Of a stretch of DNA of 64,000 nucleotides, positions 48,911 to 62,480 are shown in pieces. Made by a program: the position numbers and the translations under genes. The stretch covers positions 116,948,738 to 117,012,737 of the forward strand of contig NC_090944.1 in assembly GCF_040807025.1 (NCBI RefSeq). Direction: 5' to 3'. This DNA comes from Struthio camelus (taxonomy: Eukaryota; Chordata; Aves; Struthioniformes; Struthionidae). The notes below the pieces were generated by a model that was not told where the DNA came from, ran no database searches, and was given only the letters and a program-made list of their open reading frames with translations. Numbering within the stretch: the first letter of the stretch is position 1; every line of letters begins with the position of its first letter.

Positions 48911-51900
48911 CAGGTGAAACTTCAGGTAGAGTTAGAGGGATGAAAATAATGGAGTAAAAGTCACCATTGAAACCAGCAGGCAAAGGGCCGTCTGTTGTTA
49001 AGCTTGGATACAATTCCATTGTCTTTGGAATTCTGGGCGCCTGCGAATGTGGCTTGCGGTTTGTGTTCGTACCCGTTGCTACTGATGCGCCTCTGTTGCT
49101 GTTCTGCGCCGCAGTTTTATTGTCATGACATCTCCTTCAGAGTGTGGAAGATTTGGTCAGCATGCAATAATAACTAGAAACTCACACAAAAAAACCCCAG
49201 AAACTCAGTCTTGGTGATACACTTCTGAAAGCCAGTCCTCCACAGATGAATCTGAAGCAGGTAGCCGCACTCCTGAGTGATTAATAGTTGTGGCGTCTCA
49301 GTGAAAGACATTTGTCATATGCTTTGGAAAATCCAACTGGATCCATCTCGCTGTTTCAGATTAGCCTTGTAAACAGGAAAACTCCGTTATGAACAGTACG
49401 GACAAGAACTCAGTGCTCATTACTGTATGAGCTTGTGTCCTTTACTCAGGTGGTACCTCTGGTGTGTTAACCTGTCTCAAGGAGGGGCCACAGAGTAACA
49501 GTTAAGTGTCTGTAATGCCCCATATCACTCTGTGTGTCGTGAAAAAGAGAGTACATACTGCAGTGGTGGTCATTGCAGTAAATTGTACCATTCAGGGTTT
49601 TTTTCTTCTTTTTTCCTCCTCTCTTCTTCCAGTCCAGGCAATAGGAAGTTAAAATACAAAAAGTGCATATACTGTAACAAAAACTTAATCCTTTTTCAAT
49701 CTGTATATGATTTTACTCTAGACAAGGCAACTTTCCAGATTTACATTAACCAATATTTGAAACAGGACGGTTTTAAAGCTTAAAAAGCTGTCTAGGACAT
49801 CATACACTATATTAGCCTGAAATGTTTCAGAAAAATGATCTTTTTTTTTTTTTAAATAAAACTATCGGAAATAGCTCAGTTTTGTAATAGCAATAACAAA
49901 CATTAGAACTTAAAAGGTTCAAACACTTGACCGTCTTTTTTTTGGCAATGCATTTTTTTTTTTAAACTTACCATTATTTTGAAGCATGCTGGGGAGGCTC
50001 TCACTTGTTCACTGTAGCATTATTTACTCACTGTTACTGTGTATGGGCCAATGGTTGTGGTTGGAGACCACAACTTAGACTAGACATGAAGAAGATGTTT
50101 TTGAGAAAAAAGTAGACCGTCAGAATAAATCAATTCTTGTTGTCGGTGTTTAGAACATTTCTAGCATTGGGTTAAAAATAGTTGAATGAAACAACAGGGT
50201 CTGAGAAGCAGTGGTAAGCGGTAGGTCGGAGGCTCTTACATAAACATCTGTGCTGAGCGTTAGTGTCTTTTTGGATTCCGTTTTATATTTTGAGAGGCGA
50301 AATCTGCATTTAGGTCCAGGGCTACTCACTCCCTGATTTGGGATCAACAAGGAGAGACTGTAGTAGAGCCGTTAGTTAGAGGTATTCAGTGTTTCCTATA
50401 TGTCTAATACTGAGCTGAGGCTCTAGTACCACTTCAGTGTCTTTCTGTTAGCTTTTTGCATTGTCATCCAAATGATAGTGTTTTTCTAGAGCTTTGTCGG
50501 GAAGAAGACTGGTTTTACATCTTCATGCCTGCAAGAGTGTAGATACTGTGGAAAGAGATGGCCAGCTATGTCCTGCTGGGCAATCTAAAGTGATGTGATA
50601 TGGCTTAACTATCCCCCTTGGTTGCTCTGAACTTCTTTGTATCAGGAGAACACAGGAATCTTTTTGCAGTTTCTGGTAGGTGGCTATGGTCAAGATCCTG
50701 TCCTCTGCACACGTGCCAGCCTCTTTTTAACTGCTAATAGAGTCTCGTTACCTGTGAACAGTTTGAATGGTCAAGCTTGATGTACAATGATTATTCAACT
50801 GATGGTTTAACGTATTTTTTTTTTTTTAGTATTCTGTCATATAGCTCTCACAGGCATGTCTTTATGGAATAATCTCTCTTCAGTTTCAATAGAGAAATAC
50901 ACTTTTCACACATGAGGAGGAGAGTGGGTTTTCATGATTCTGAGGATAGGATTAGAAAGGCATAATTTGAAGTTCTTAGATTGCTTCAAGATATGTAAGC
51001 ACTGAATAATCTATATGTAGATTAATAAAGTTATACTGAGGTAAGTTTTCTATCAGTGAGTAAGACAAGTTTTGTCATTAACACCTTCTCTCAGAGGAAA
51101 TATTAGACACCTCCCTCCATGTGTTGTGTAAATCTGTTTGTTGGGTGTTTGCTCCTTTCACAGACGCTACTAATTGAACGATGTTGTGGCTTCAGCTAAG
51201 TAAAGTATTTAGTGGGACAGTTCTGTAATGTATAATAAGAGGAAAATCCATTTACATGTAGTTACAGTATGACTGGGAAAATCCTGAGACCACTGACAGC
51301 TCTGGAAGAAGAGAGATGGATATATTTCTTATCTGCATTTTGAATTCTGCACACTTATAATTTTTCCCCATCCTAATCTATAAATGCTTCCTGAACAGGT
51401 CAGTGCGTCTGATTTCTAGAAGTCTTCACAATGTAGCCAGCTGTAACATTCAGAGCTAAATATATATTGGTGTGTAATTATGGCCAGCCCTTACATTGAC
51501 TTGAGACAGAAGAGATTTGTAAGCTGAAAATCCAATCTCTTTCTAATTTCTTGTGCTGGATATGAGGAATCATAATCCATGCAGAAAGAAATATTAAAAT
51601 CAGAAAAGCTCTTCTTGCTTTTAGGAGTCTTGGGGTTCTAAGGGAAGCCCTTGGAAATTAGCATTTTTCAAAATAAGCCCTGTGGGCCTTAGCCTTAAGT
51701 TAGCAGTAAGAAATATTTGAAGTTTGATGTGGTATGATGCAGAAAATACCTGCCAGTCAATAATACTTTATTCTAAAGAGAATTTGAACTTTACTGTTGC
51801 ATTATGAGTCTTATTCTTCAGCATCAACAATATCTTTTGTGCATCAAGAAAAGGGCAGGTAAATGCATCCTATTCTGCTTTCTTAGTTATGAAAGGTAGC

Positions 51901-54900
51901 TGTAAGCATGTGTCTCCAGTTTGGCTTCCCTAATTCACAAGTATCATGTTTCACAGACGTCTAAGGCTAATTCTGTAGAAGCAGGGCAGTGGTCAAATGT
52001 ATACCAGACCCTTCATCCAGGAAAGGCCTTCACTTGGTTCGTAATACCGTTCTGTAAGCTTTGTTACAAAATGTCAGAGATGTGCATATGCCAATCCTTG
52101 CTCTTGTGCAGGTGATAAAGTCACAGGGAAAGCAATGGGAGGAAGAAGCATAAGAGACCAACCCTGATCTTCCTTCCATTGTCTTGGTACCAAAAATATA
52201 AGCACATGTTTCTGTGTCCCAGATCGAAAGATTTATTCAAGACACTGCTCTTCAGGGACTCTAAAAAGGCAAGTAGCTTTTGTCTGCTTCCCTTAGGAAG
52301 GCATTTCTTTTAACTATGGTTTTGATTGGTAAACAATGTTTATACAGTCCTAGGATTTAATATATTTATTTGAATTGAATAAAGCCAGTGGAATACTGTT
52401 TGGCACTAGGCAACAAAGTATATACATTGAGGTGCCAAGAAGAGACTATGCTAAGCTTTAGATGCTTCACATTCCAAACCTGTTACCTTGTAAGTGTAAT
52501 ATTTACCAGATTTCAGTTCAACTAGAGATGAAGAGCAGGCCTGTGAAGGAGTGGGGAGTTAGGCAGATTTTAAGGTTGAGGAAGAAAAGCTTGAATGAGC
52601 CGGTACAGCATGCTAAATTCTTCCTGGGTAATTGACTTAGATGAAGACCCTGTAAAGAACAGTCACTCATGGGCAGTTTATTCAGGCTAAAATCACTGTG
52701 CATGGCAGTAAAAGAAAAACAGAAGGAAAGAAATGAAAGACCTGGTCTAACCGTGGATGAAAAGCTGTCTCAGTTTTGTGGGGGTTTTTGTAAGAATCAG
52801 TTCACATTTGCTAATACAATGACACAACAGCAATTTTAACACTTTTGCCCCTATGCATGCTTTGCTTTTGTACCCGCATGGCTTTATCTAGTCACAAGAC
52901 TTCTCCTGCTAGAGGAGATCAAGTTCCAAGGCTCAATCAGTGCTTGAAATCTTGTTTACAAACAGAGCTGGTAAATGAGCCAAGGCTGAATGACTGGAAC
53001 GCATAAACATTTTTGATCTGAGCAAATCGTAAAATCCAAAGCTGGAGAAGACATGAGGGAGATTGGCAAAATCACCCACATAGTTTGTGTTTCGGTCCCA
53101 TCTGTGTGCTGCTGGAGAGTGATTTCAGATTCTTGTCTGTCAGACTGAAATATCAGGGAGAAATTGGATCTAGTTCAATCGGATTTTATTTGATTATGCC
53201 TTCATGCTATCATAGCTGAAAGAAATGCTGTAATTCCAAATAGGATGTGTTACAATTGTGCAAATTCCTTAATCCTATTTTCCATTCATTTATGTAGTAA
53301 TTAAAACCATAGGCCTGGAAACTGCTTTCAGAGGCAACTTTTGTTTGTAGAAGCCTATTTAATTTTGTATGTTTTATGACTGTATATTCAGTTTTATTCT
53401 ATTTCACTTCCAGAAGAGGGTGAAACTTAATGGTATTACCTTCATTAGCAATCTGTGCATTGGCTCAGTTTCTTATAAGTTGTGCATATATTCCATTGTA
53501 CAGAACTTGACAGTGTAATTGGTTTGGTTTTTTTTTTTTTTTAATTTCATTTTTTTCTGCTTGCAGGGCACCACAAAATGCTCTAATGAAAGAATAATCA
53601 TAAGCTTAAAGAGAAAGGAAAGTTTTAAGGGACTAATTAAAGCAAGGAAATGGCTCAGTGGTTTAAAGGAATGAAATGATGGGAGAGCTCCAAGTGAGAT
53701 GAGGCAGCAGAAGTAAAAGAGCTACCACCAACTGTGATGAATGGTAGATGTGCACTTAAAAACTGTGGTGAAGGGGGTTATATAAGTATGCAAACAGAGA
53801 GCGCGAGAGGAAAATTCAGTTTGTTCAGAAAACAGCAGTTCTAAGGTGAATCATCTGATGCGGTGGTCTGTAACTGTAGGTAACAGGCAGTACTTTGCCC
53901 TCCTCTGCCCTGCTGGCAGTAGGACACCACCACTTCTAAGTTCCAGGTTAGCGGGGAAAGCAACTTAGGACATTGTTTGCACTATACTTGTACTTGATAC
54001 AACTCATCCATGACTGAGCAAAGGCCACTGCCCTGCTGGTTGTGTGGGATACATCATTTAATTAGATCCCTGTGCAAAAGATCATGTTATGGTCATGTTA
54101 ACAACTTTTTCAGTTGAAACGGTAGTCTCTTCCTGCTTTAAAATGAACAGTGTTTTGCAAGACTGGATGGCTCTGTCTAGATTGAAATTTAATCCAGGCT
54201 GGGGAACTCTGGAGAGCATTACTAGCAGGTGGCTATGCATTAGCCAGTTTGACATGAATGGGATGAGCTCAGCCTAGTAGGTAAATCTCTTGACCTGCAC
54301 AAAAAGTTGGCACTCATTTTCACCTCTCTCACTGGTGGTTTGAACAGGAAGGCCACTAACAGCATAGGCTTGAAAACTAACATCCACCATCACTCCCACG
54401 CAGAGGAGCTCTCTCCAGAACACAGAAGTTAGGTACATTGGGAAAGCAGTAAGGAAAATCACATTGCTAGAGTGCGATGCATCAAGGATTTGATCCTGTG
54501 GGCTCTCAATCTAAGGAATTTCATGAGAAATAAATTCATAGCATTTTCCCTTACTCTTAAGGGCTCTGATGCAGGAAGGCTTTTAAGCACATGGCTACTT
54601 AGGAAAGCTCATAAGCTGACTTCAACAGGACTATATTTAAAGTGAAGTGAATGCCTAGGCTTTTTTCTGAATCGGAGTGGTAGGCTTCTTGCCCTGCTGT
54701 TCTACTGAAGATTCAGATTGATTTTATCACTTATCTCGCATACATTCATTTCCAGATGGTTAAATCACCCTGAAAATGAATACAGGGGAAAATAAAACAT
54801 TTGACTTAGGAAAAAAAAAGAGAAATTTGGATTATTCTGTGCTAAGGTATAGAGGCACGTAAATGCAGCAGTACGAACAGCTTAAACTGAATTGTGAAAT

Positions 54901-56756
54901 AGCCTGGGAATGTCTTTTCACTGCCATTTTCTTGATTTCAACACCACTAAGTTTGTCATGTATGACGGCTTTGTGGTTGTTGTGACACTGTTGGAGAAAA
55001 TTGGATTTGGGGAAAGTTTTCTTAGTAGTTCTTTAAATAATTCAAAATGTTTTCCATTTTTTTTCTCCACAGCACAGCTTTATTCTGCAGTGGTACATTT
55101 TTTGTAAAGTAGATTTTTGCATAGTGTTGTTTCACTGTGGCAGTTTATGATCCTGAGGATGTACCCAAGAAATTTCCAGGCATGCTCTTGGATTTCATAA
55201 CAATACTTGTAATTAGAGGTGCTTTTACATAGACAATTAAAATGCAGATGCATATGCTGAGACTTAAAACACAGTGCAAGTCATCCAGCACTGAAACGCA
55301 CAAGTCAGAGCCTATGATGAGCGTGTTTGCTGTAGGAGTTACAGACGTATGCATATACAGCTAAGCACAGCTTACCTTAAAAGGAGTATTGAGTGTGCTT
55401 CTTAGAGAGCTTAGCCTTTAAAACGTACTAATGTGATTTCTAGCATTGAAATTTTATGCCTGCGCTTTGTCTGAAGATGAGGCTTAGTCACAGTCCCTAT
55501 TAGCGGAATTGCCCCCTGGGGTCCCCGAAAACACCGCTGTGGGCTCCCCGAATCCGAGGAGCAGGGCCCCGTGGTACCTGAGGGCAACGCTGTCTCCTGG
55601 CTTTTGCTAAAGGGAGTGGGGCAGGAACGGCTGGCTCGTCCTGCTGGCTGGCTGCCTTCTCTGTAAATTGTATTATTAAGTGGGCTAAGCAAGGCCCTTG
55701 GGATTTCTACAGCCTAACATGGCTGGCACTCGATTTTTTCACTTACTTGAATTACATAACCGCTCTTAATATCTCCGTCCTTAGGATAGGCACAATACTA
55801 TACGTTAACATGGCCACCTGACCAGAATAACAGGGGACTTCAAGTCCTTACAGAAAAATTAGGTGTGTGCTAATTTCACCAGGGTGCGTGCGCTGCTCTC
55901 TCAGGGTTGGGACCAACACACTGTAGATGCTGACCATGGATGATATCCCTCCTGCAGAGCGTTTTGAAGTGTTTTGCGCTAGTGTAAGCATTTGAAGCAT
56001 GGTTTACTGCTAGAAAAAAGAGCCTGAGGTTGTCCTCTGGTCACTTGCCCTCTGGTCCCACACTCCCTAAAGTGAGTCTGTTAATTTTGAGGTTTTCCAC
56101 AGATTAATCTCTCACAGCCTCCTGAAAAGTCATCAGCCCAGCTCTGAGCATAGTCCTGTGATCACAGCGGTAAAGGGTTATTTACATTAGGTAGGTGTGG
56201 GGCTACTCCACAGGGCCACCTAAAAATGCTGAATCTGTGTCTCAAGCGTCAAAACTAGTTGCACAGAGGTCACTGAAAAGTATCACCAGCTCTTCAGCGT
56301 GCACACTAGGAGCCTTAGCCGTAGTCGAAAGAACATTACTTTCTCTGCCTGACTTATATTTATAGTTTTCAGTTTATTAACAAGCAATGGTGACAAATCC
56401 TTTTAGCACTTGGTGCAGCGTGTTGAGAAGTGCATTCTTGCTGCCTCCGAGCTGGCCCGAGCAGCCACCTTGGCACCCGACTGCTGTCTCCGAGTGCAGG
56501 TGCATCCTGTCCATCTGCGGCAGGTTCCCACTGAAGTTGTTAAGATTCCTCGGCTCCCACGTGCCTGGCGCTGACCTTGCACCTCAGCCTCAAAGACTTC
56601 AGAAATCCTAGAGCTGTGAAGAGAGAGAGATGCAGAGCATATGCAGCTGTATGTAGATATACCAGGAGTTTTTCTTCTATACTGAAGGGACGAACAGATT
56701 TATAACAGAAGTAATGGCTTCACTGAGTCTGATGGATTCAATAAAAGTATGTCTGT

Positions 56757-56783
56757 ACAGTATATATATATTTTTATATATAG
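56757..56783. repeat. AT-rich (TA)n tract
   Basis: Two short TA runs are joined by T5, a simple repeat in intron 1. Confidence 0.8.
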
Positions 56784-59700
56784 CTCATTAGTAAGTTGGC
56801 ACTAAGATAACACTGTGAAGCCAGTTTTAATCCAGCTGGCTAAGCATCAGTGTAAGTGAAATTCATCATATAGGTGCCAAGATGAGGAAAAATTAAAAAA
56901 AAAGGCAAAAAAACCCTATATATAGTCTCTTTCTCAAATACACACACAAATACATCTAACCTTACACCTAGTCTGTTGTTGATATGAGAAGGGAAAATAT
57001 TTTTTACGTAAAAATTCAAGTTTGCTCAGTTTGGCAGGGAGATGGTGGCTACTCAGCTTTTTTTTAACCACTGCAGTCAGCACCCTAAAATCTCTGTATA
57101 AAGCAGTATGATTTATAAGTAATGCAGACGGACTTACGGTCACATCTGTTCTTTCATCCTACCAGTGGAGAGGTCTCTTGTTACAGGTTACTTTTGAAGA
57201 TGTCACCAGTATGCAACCAGGAAAAAAGAGGTTGGGAAATGAAAGAAGGAAAAGATCTTTGTCTTTGTTACAAGGAAAGTTGTTTCTCAGTCTTGTGAAG
57301 GATAGAAGGTAATCTGATCTGTTTTAAGCTAGTGAACTTATTGCGATCACAAACACTCAGCTCAACAATGCAGGCAAGTCAAAAGATCTGCCTTTGCCAT
57401 TGAGGATGGTTGGTTTGTATTCTCTGAGGAGTTTTTTTTTTTTTTTTTAAGAGGAGATAGGAGCGTGAACTTGCAATTCTTGCTTATGATTCCTAGCTGA
57501 AAGAGGAGCAGCACTTCATGGAGAGAGATGAAAGACACTAGGAGTATTTTTCTTACATTCCAGTATAAGCAGAATAGCAAAGTACATACCTGAGAATTTT
57601 CCAAACACAACACACATCTATTTACATATTTGATTTCAGTGGTGATACATAATAATCTGGGATTTCATTCAAAGGATCCTGATGGTGATTTGAAAGGAGT
57701 TCTTCTTCCTTGAATGTTCACAAAATAACTGCTGAAAGCTGAAGGACCTTTTGTTGGCAACTCAAACTAACAGAGAGCATGAGGCAAAGAGGCTAGAGAC
57801 AGTTGTCTTGTGTGAAAATCCTCTCTATGTTTACAAGTGTGTGGGTAAATTCCTGGGCTATTTGAAAGTGGTGGAAATGTTTTGTCGATGACTTCAATGG
57901 AGCCAAAACATCACTTAGGTTTCTGAGAGGCCTTGGTAACTTTATACGATGCGCTGATGCCTGTTGATGGATGCAGCAGCTTTCCTGTTAGCTTGTCACA
58001 CATCTTCCCAGCAGAAAAGGATCAGACAGTTCCCGTCAGGTGCATATAGTTATGGGACTGCTGCGGTGGCGTGCGACCCAGGAGTGAGGGACACACTCTC
58101 GTTATGGAGCAGCAGGCAGAGCTGCTGCGTTTCCTTGTGAGGATGTATTTTATCTCTCGCTATTAAAATTGTAGTGTTGTAAAAGCAGCAGCGAGACTCT
58201 AAGGGGCTTCTGTTTGGGACAGAGAGTAGTTCTGCTGTTTCTTCCCACTGTATGTTTTAACCTGCCATGCGATTAAGATGTGTTCATTGAGAAGCAAAGA
58301 TAGCAGCACGATTTGTATTTACATTCCCTTTTGGCTTCTCTACATGAAAGGAGATGTGTAAATAGGATTTTGAAAACAGAAGAATTGGGGTCATTCCTTT
58401 CAGACTTTCTAAAATGCATGGAAGTTTTATATATGCCTGAAACATGGCCCAGCATGGAAAAATCGGCATTTGCAGCTCTTCAAAATATTCCTGAGTAATT
58501 AGGTTACCCCAATTAAACATTGCTCAAGAGCTCAAAATTCAGACCTGAAAATGCTCTTCTGTGATGCGTTAGTGTTGTTTGCATTGCTCAGCCCCTGCAT
58601 TTCAGCTGGAAGAGTAAGAGCAAGCCAAACGCCTAAAAAGATTTAAAGGAAAGCAGAGAGGAGAGTCTGGTGAGTTTTTGTTGTGGAATTGCTCTTCAGC
58701 ACATTCATTTCCGAGCAATCTTAAAGGCAGCGTTAGAAAGCACACAGGGAGCGCTGCACATCTGAGAGAAACCTGCAGGTATTTACATGCTACATGCTAG
58801 CTGACCCAGTTTTCCTTTTACTTCAGTTTTTGCAAGTAGGCAAATAGCTGATCTTTCACAGAGAGGAAGATCAGTTGCTGGTCTGCGCTATACGTTCTGC
58901 TTCATCCAAAGAGGTGTAATTTGGAGGGGCAGATTCATAACTTGGGAAGGTTTCCGTGTTCCTTTTAAGAAACAGGAGCATTCCACACTGGCCACACTAA
59001 GTCTGTCTTCAGCCTGTCACAGTGCCACCACTAACAGGGATTGCCTGGTCCCATCTGTACTCTCTGTGCTGTGGGCAGGAGTGTAGGGTTCCATCAATCA
59101 TTTTCTATTCCCAGCAATGTAATGTTACGCTTCGCTCACCCAGCAGATATAATAGTCTAGGGTTAGCAACAACGGAAGATGAGTTTTGAGTACATGCTGG
59201 AATCAGAGGAGAAAAAAAACCCTGGTTTTGGATTTTGTTTTTGTTTTGGGGGGAATTTTTTTTTTTCCTAGAAGAGACCGGACAGTTTCCCCTTTCATTT
59301 TAGCCAGAGGTTTCAGCAATTGGAGTCTGGCCTCTGATCGTACTCCAACTTCAGAGGTTTGGATCCAGGCATTTGATTCAAGGCTCTGTACTTAGTCGGA
59401 CTGTTCTAAAAGTTAGTACTCATAGAGTTTTATTTTATAGCAGGAGTGATCTTCTGGGCAGTCCTCACTTTCTTAAAGTTGCAGAAGAAAAATGCAGTTT
59501 CAGAAAGGAATGTAGTCTTATTCAATAGAATGCACTCTGGTCCTACTCTAAAGGACCAGAATTGTGACTTATAGTTGCCTCACTACTACTCTATGGCTGT
59601 AAAAGTTTTAGAAACCTCTGTGCTAATTTATCCTAACACACATCAGAAGATGTAAACCTAATGTGCAGTGTCTCCAGTCCTTATTTTAATATCTCTTCCT

Positions 59701-60772
59701 ATGCATTCCACAGATATTTCCCTTTTATTCAGGACAGCCTATACAGATGACTGACTTCCTCTTAAGTAAATAGTATGGCTATATGTGGAAGGGCTGTGCA
59801 CTGATGTATATGTTTCTTAAGTTTTTCTCTTCCAATCCTGAAACACATTCAAATTCTCTAATCTTCTTTGCAAATGTGCAGTTATCGGGGAGAGGGAGGG
59901 AGGCCAGGGAAAGAGTTAGAATGCAATTCCTCAGGCAGACGCACTGAAAGGGTTATTTTGTGCGCGTCGCTTTTTGATTGCATGCAGTGTCTCTGGTCTG
60001 TGCAAAGATAATGGCTCAGTCTGGAGATATTTACATACAGCAAGTCAGAGATGGAAGGGGATTGTAGCTATTGTAGTTGCGGGTGATTTCCATTGACATT
60101 TACACCTCAGTCACTGGCCAACCTGCCTCCTTCATCATCACTTTCTAGGTGGCAGGATGCAGAAGGTAGCGGAGCAGGTGTAGGCAGTAGCTCTTTCTCT
60201 AAACTGTTCGGTTGTTGCTGCCTCTGCCGTTACAGCGCGTAGCTGTGATGGGGTATTCCTTTTTCAATGGTTTAGTCAGTTGCAGGGGAAGAGAGAAGCA
60301 GAGTAGCTGATCCCACCGACATCCAGGGATATACTGTGCTGAGCAGTTAGGCTGCATGATGATATGCAGTATCAAAGAGAGGGAGAGGAAAGATGCTTAG
60401 AGGACTTTTGTAACTTTTCTGCTTTTTTGGTAGTTTGCTTTTTCTTTGTAGCCTAGTGGCTTGGCTTCTAATCCTGCAGATATATTTTTGATTTTTTTGT
60501 TATTGTTTTCTGCATATGTGGACAGAGACTGATGGAGAACGTTTGCTGTATGTTTTTGGGCAAGGTGAGCCAAGGAGCAGATAAGATTTAAGGTCAAAGT
60601 TTTCTGTACATCTTAGCACCCACAGCTGGGATTAGTTGGCCAAGAGATCCAGTTCCATTTCAGAGCCAAAACCCACAACTGATTTTCAAAAGATCACAAG
60701 AACTGTTGGACCCTTTGAAAATCAGGCCAGAAACATCCAGTTGCAACTTTTTTCTTCTGGAGACCTTTGATT

Positions 60773-60800
60773 AAAAAAAAAAATAATAATAATAATAAAA
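60773..60800. repeat. A11 run and (AAT)5 microsatellite
   Basis: An A run (60,773-60,783) leads into five AAT units (60,782-60,796) and a further short A run. Confidence 0.9.
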
Positions 60801-62441
60801 AAGCTTTCTCATATTACTGGATGTTAAACACACCTGAAAATCTGATCTGGTCTTTAAAACCTGGGTTAAAGCACAAAAGGGGTTAATCCATTTCTTCTAG
60901 CAGCACATTAGCATCGGTAGCACAATTTAGGAAGACAACCTGAGTCTTTCTGTGCTAGCATGTAGCTGCATTAACTCTTGGTTCCCTCGCAGCAGCAGTA
61001 TGTCAGACAGCAACACCTCTCTATCCTTCTCAGGAGGATGATCGTGTGGACTGCATTGGAGGCTTTTGGCCATCTTTTCAGATAAAGCAGAGTGCTCCTG
61101 CAGTATTTCTCTCTGGTATTAAGTTTCATTTTCCTTCACCTTCTGGGTGATGGGATAGCCCTGAACCTTTTTCAAGAAGAATTTGTTATGGGAATCTGCT
61201 GTACTCTAGACTTCTTGGCTGTTAGTGTTGCACCTCACAGGAGATGGACAAACACATGTGATCTTGGTCCAGCAGTTTTTTTTTTTTTTTCCTACGGTAC
61301 CAGTAAGAAAGGGAGGAGATAAAAAGAGATGCCATAGCTGATTGTTCAGAATTAATACCTTGTCTTTCTTGGGTTTTTAGCTGATACAGCTAGTACTGAA
61401 TTTTTTAGACTAAATTATTTTTCAGATTGAGACTTCAGAGACTAGTAGCTTCCTGGAAATAGTTGTGAAAGGGTGACAGAGAGAATGACTAAGAGAAAAA
61501 GGAATTAAATGAAGGGTTTCTGGCTGACTAGGTTCAGTCAAATCAGACAGTTCAGTGATACAAGAAGCTTACAGCCCTTTTTACAATAGTCTCCAGACCA
61601 AATTAAGGAACATCTAATGTCAGTTTCAGCTGCAGCATTTAAATCCAATTGAGGTTTAGTTTGCAACATGATTTGGTCCAGCCCAGGGAGAACAATTAAA
61701 AAAAAAAATACAGGTCTAAAATGGCTTATATGGTTAGAACCTTAAAACTGCAATGGTGGCTTTTCTTGGAAGGGTTTTCTTGATGTTCGGTGTTGGACTC
61801 ATACAAGTGTCCTAGTAGAGAAGAAGGGACACAAATCAGGGAGCATGTAACAAGAGGCTCTTCTCTTTGTGTCCTCAAAATGACCCTCATAGCGAAGCCA
61901 AAGACATAAGCCATTTTGTATCACGAATCCCATGCAGCAGCTTTGCTAGGACAACACCAGTGATCTGAGTTTTATTTTACTGCCTTTCTTTGTGAGAACA
62001 CAACCTAATCCCTAATTATGTTTCTCCAATGGCTAATCACACTGCCTCAATTGCCTTGTTATGCCAGTTACATTTTGACCCGAAGACCACTGCAGGATAT
62101 TTTTCACCATTATGGAAATCAAGAATACAAAAGACAATTATGTAAGAATGTCAAAAGTCCACAAAACCCCAGAGCAGTAGGAGAAGCTTGATAGAATTAC
62201 TTTGATAACTGGAAGCCAGACCACCAGATTACTGTACGATTGAGGTCACAGCTTTGGCAAGTCCTCTGTTACTTCAGGATGATGAAGGAATGAAAAAGCA
62301 GCGGCAGAACCAGAAGGTCCTTGTCAGATTTTAAGTAAGGAGGAGCATATAATATGATCAGTCATATCTTCAGAAAATTCTGTCGTGGCCTAATTGTACC
62401 TAGTTCTCCAATTAGGAGATCATCCTGCTTTTTGTTGTTGG

Positions 62442-62480
62442 TTTATATATGTATAGATATATATATATATTTTTTTTTTT
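62442..62480. repeat. (TA)n / T-run tract
   Basis: TATATATG and ATATATAT repeats are followed by a T12 run, a simple repeat in intron 1. Confidence 0.85.

Noticed and set aside
53641-53700. GGCTCAGTGGTTTAAA resembling a tRNA-type A box
   Set aside because: Short match with no B box downstream; likely chance.
55490-55640. GC-rich intronic block that could be a small CpG island or exon
   Set aside because: Few CpGs, no promoter elements, and the overlapping minus-strand ORF has no recognised similarity.
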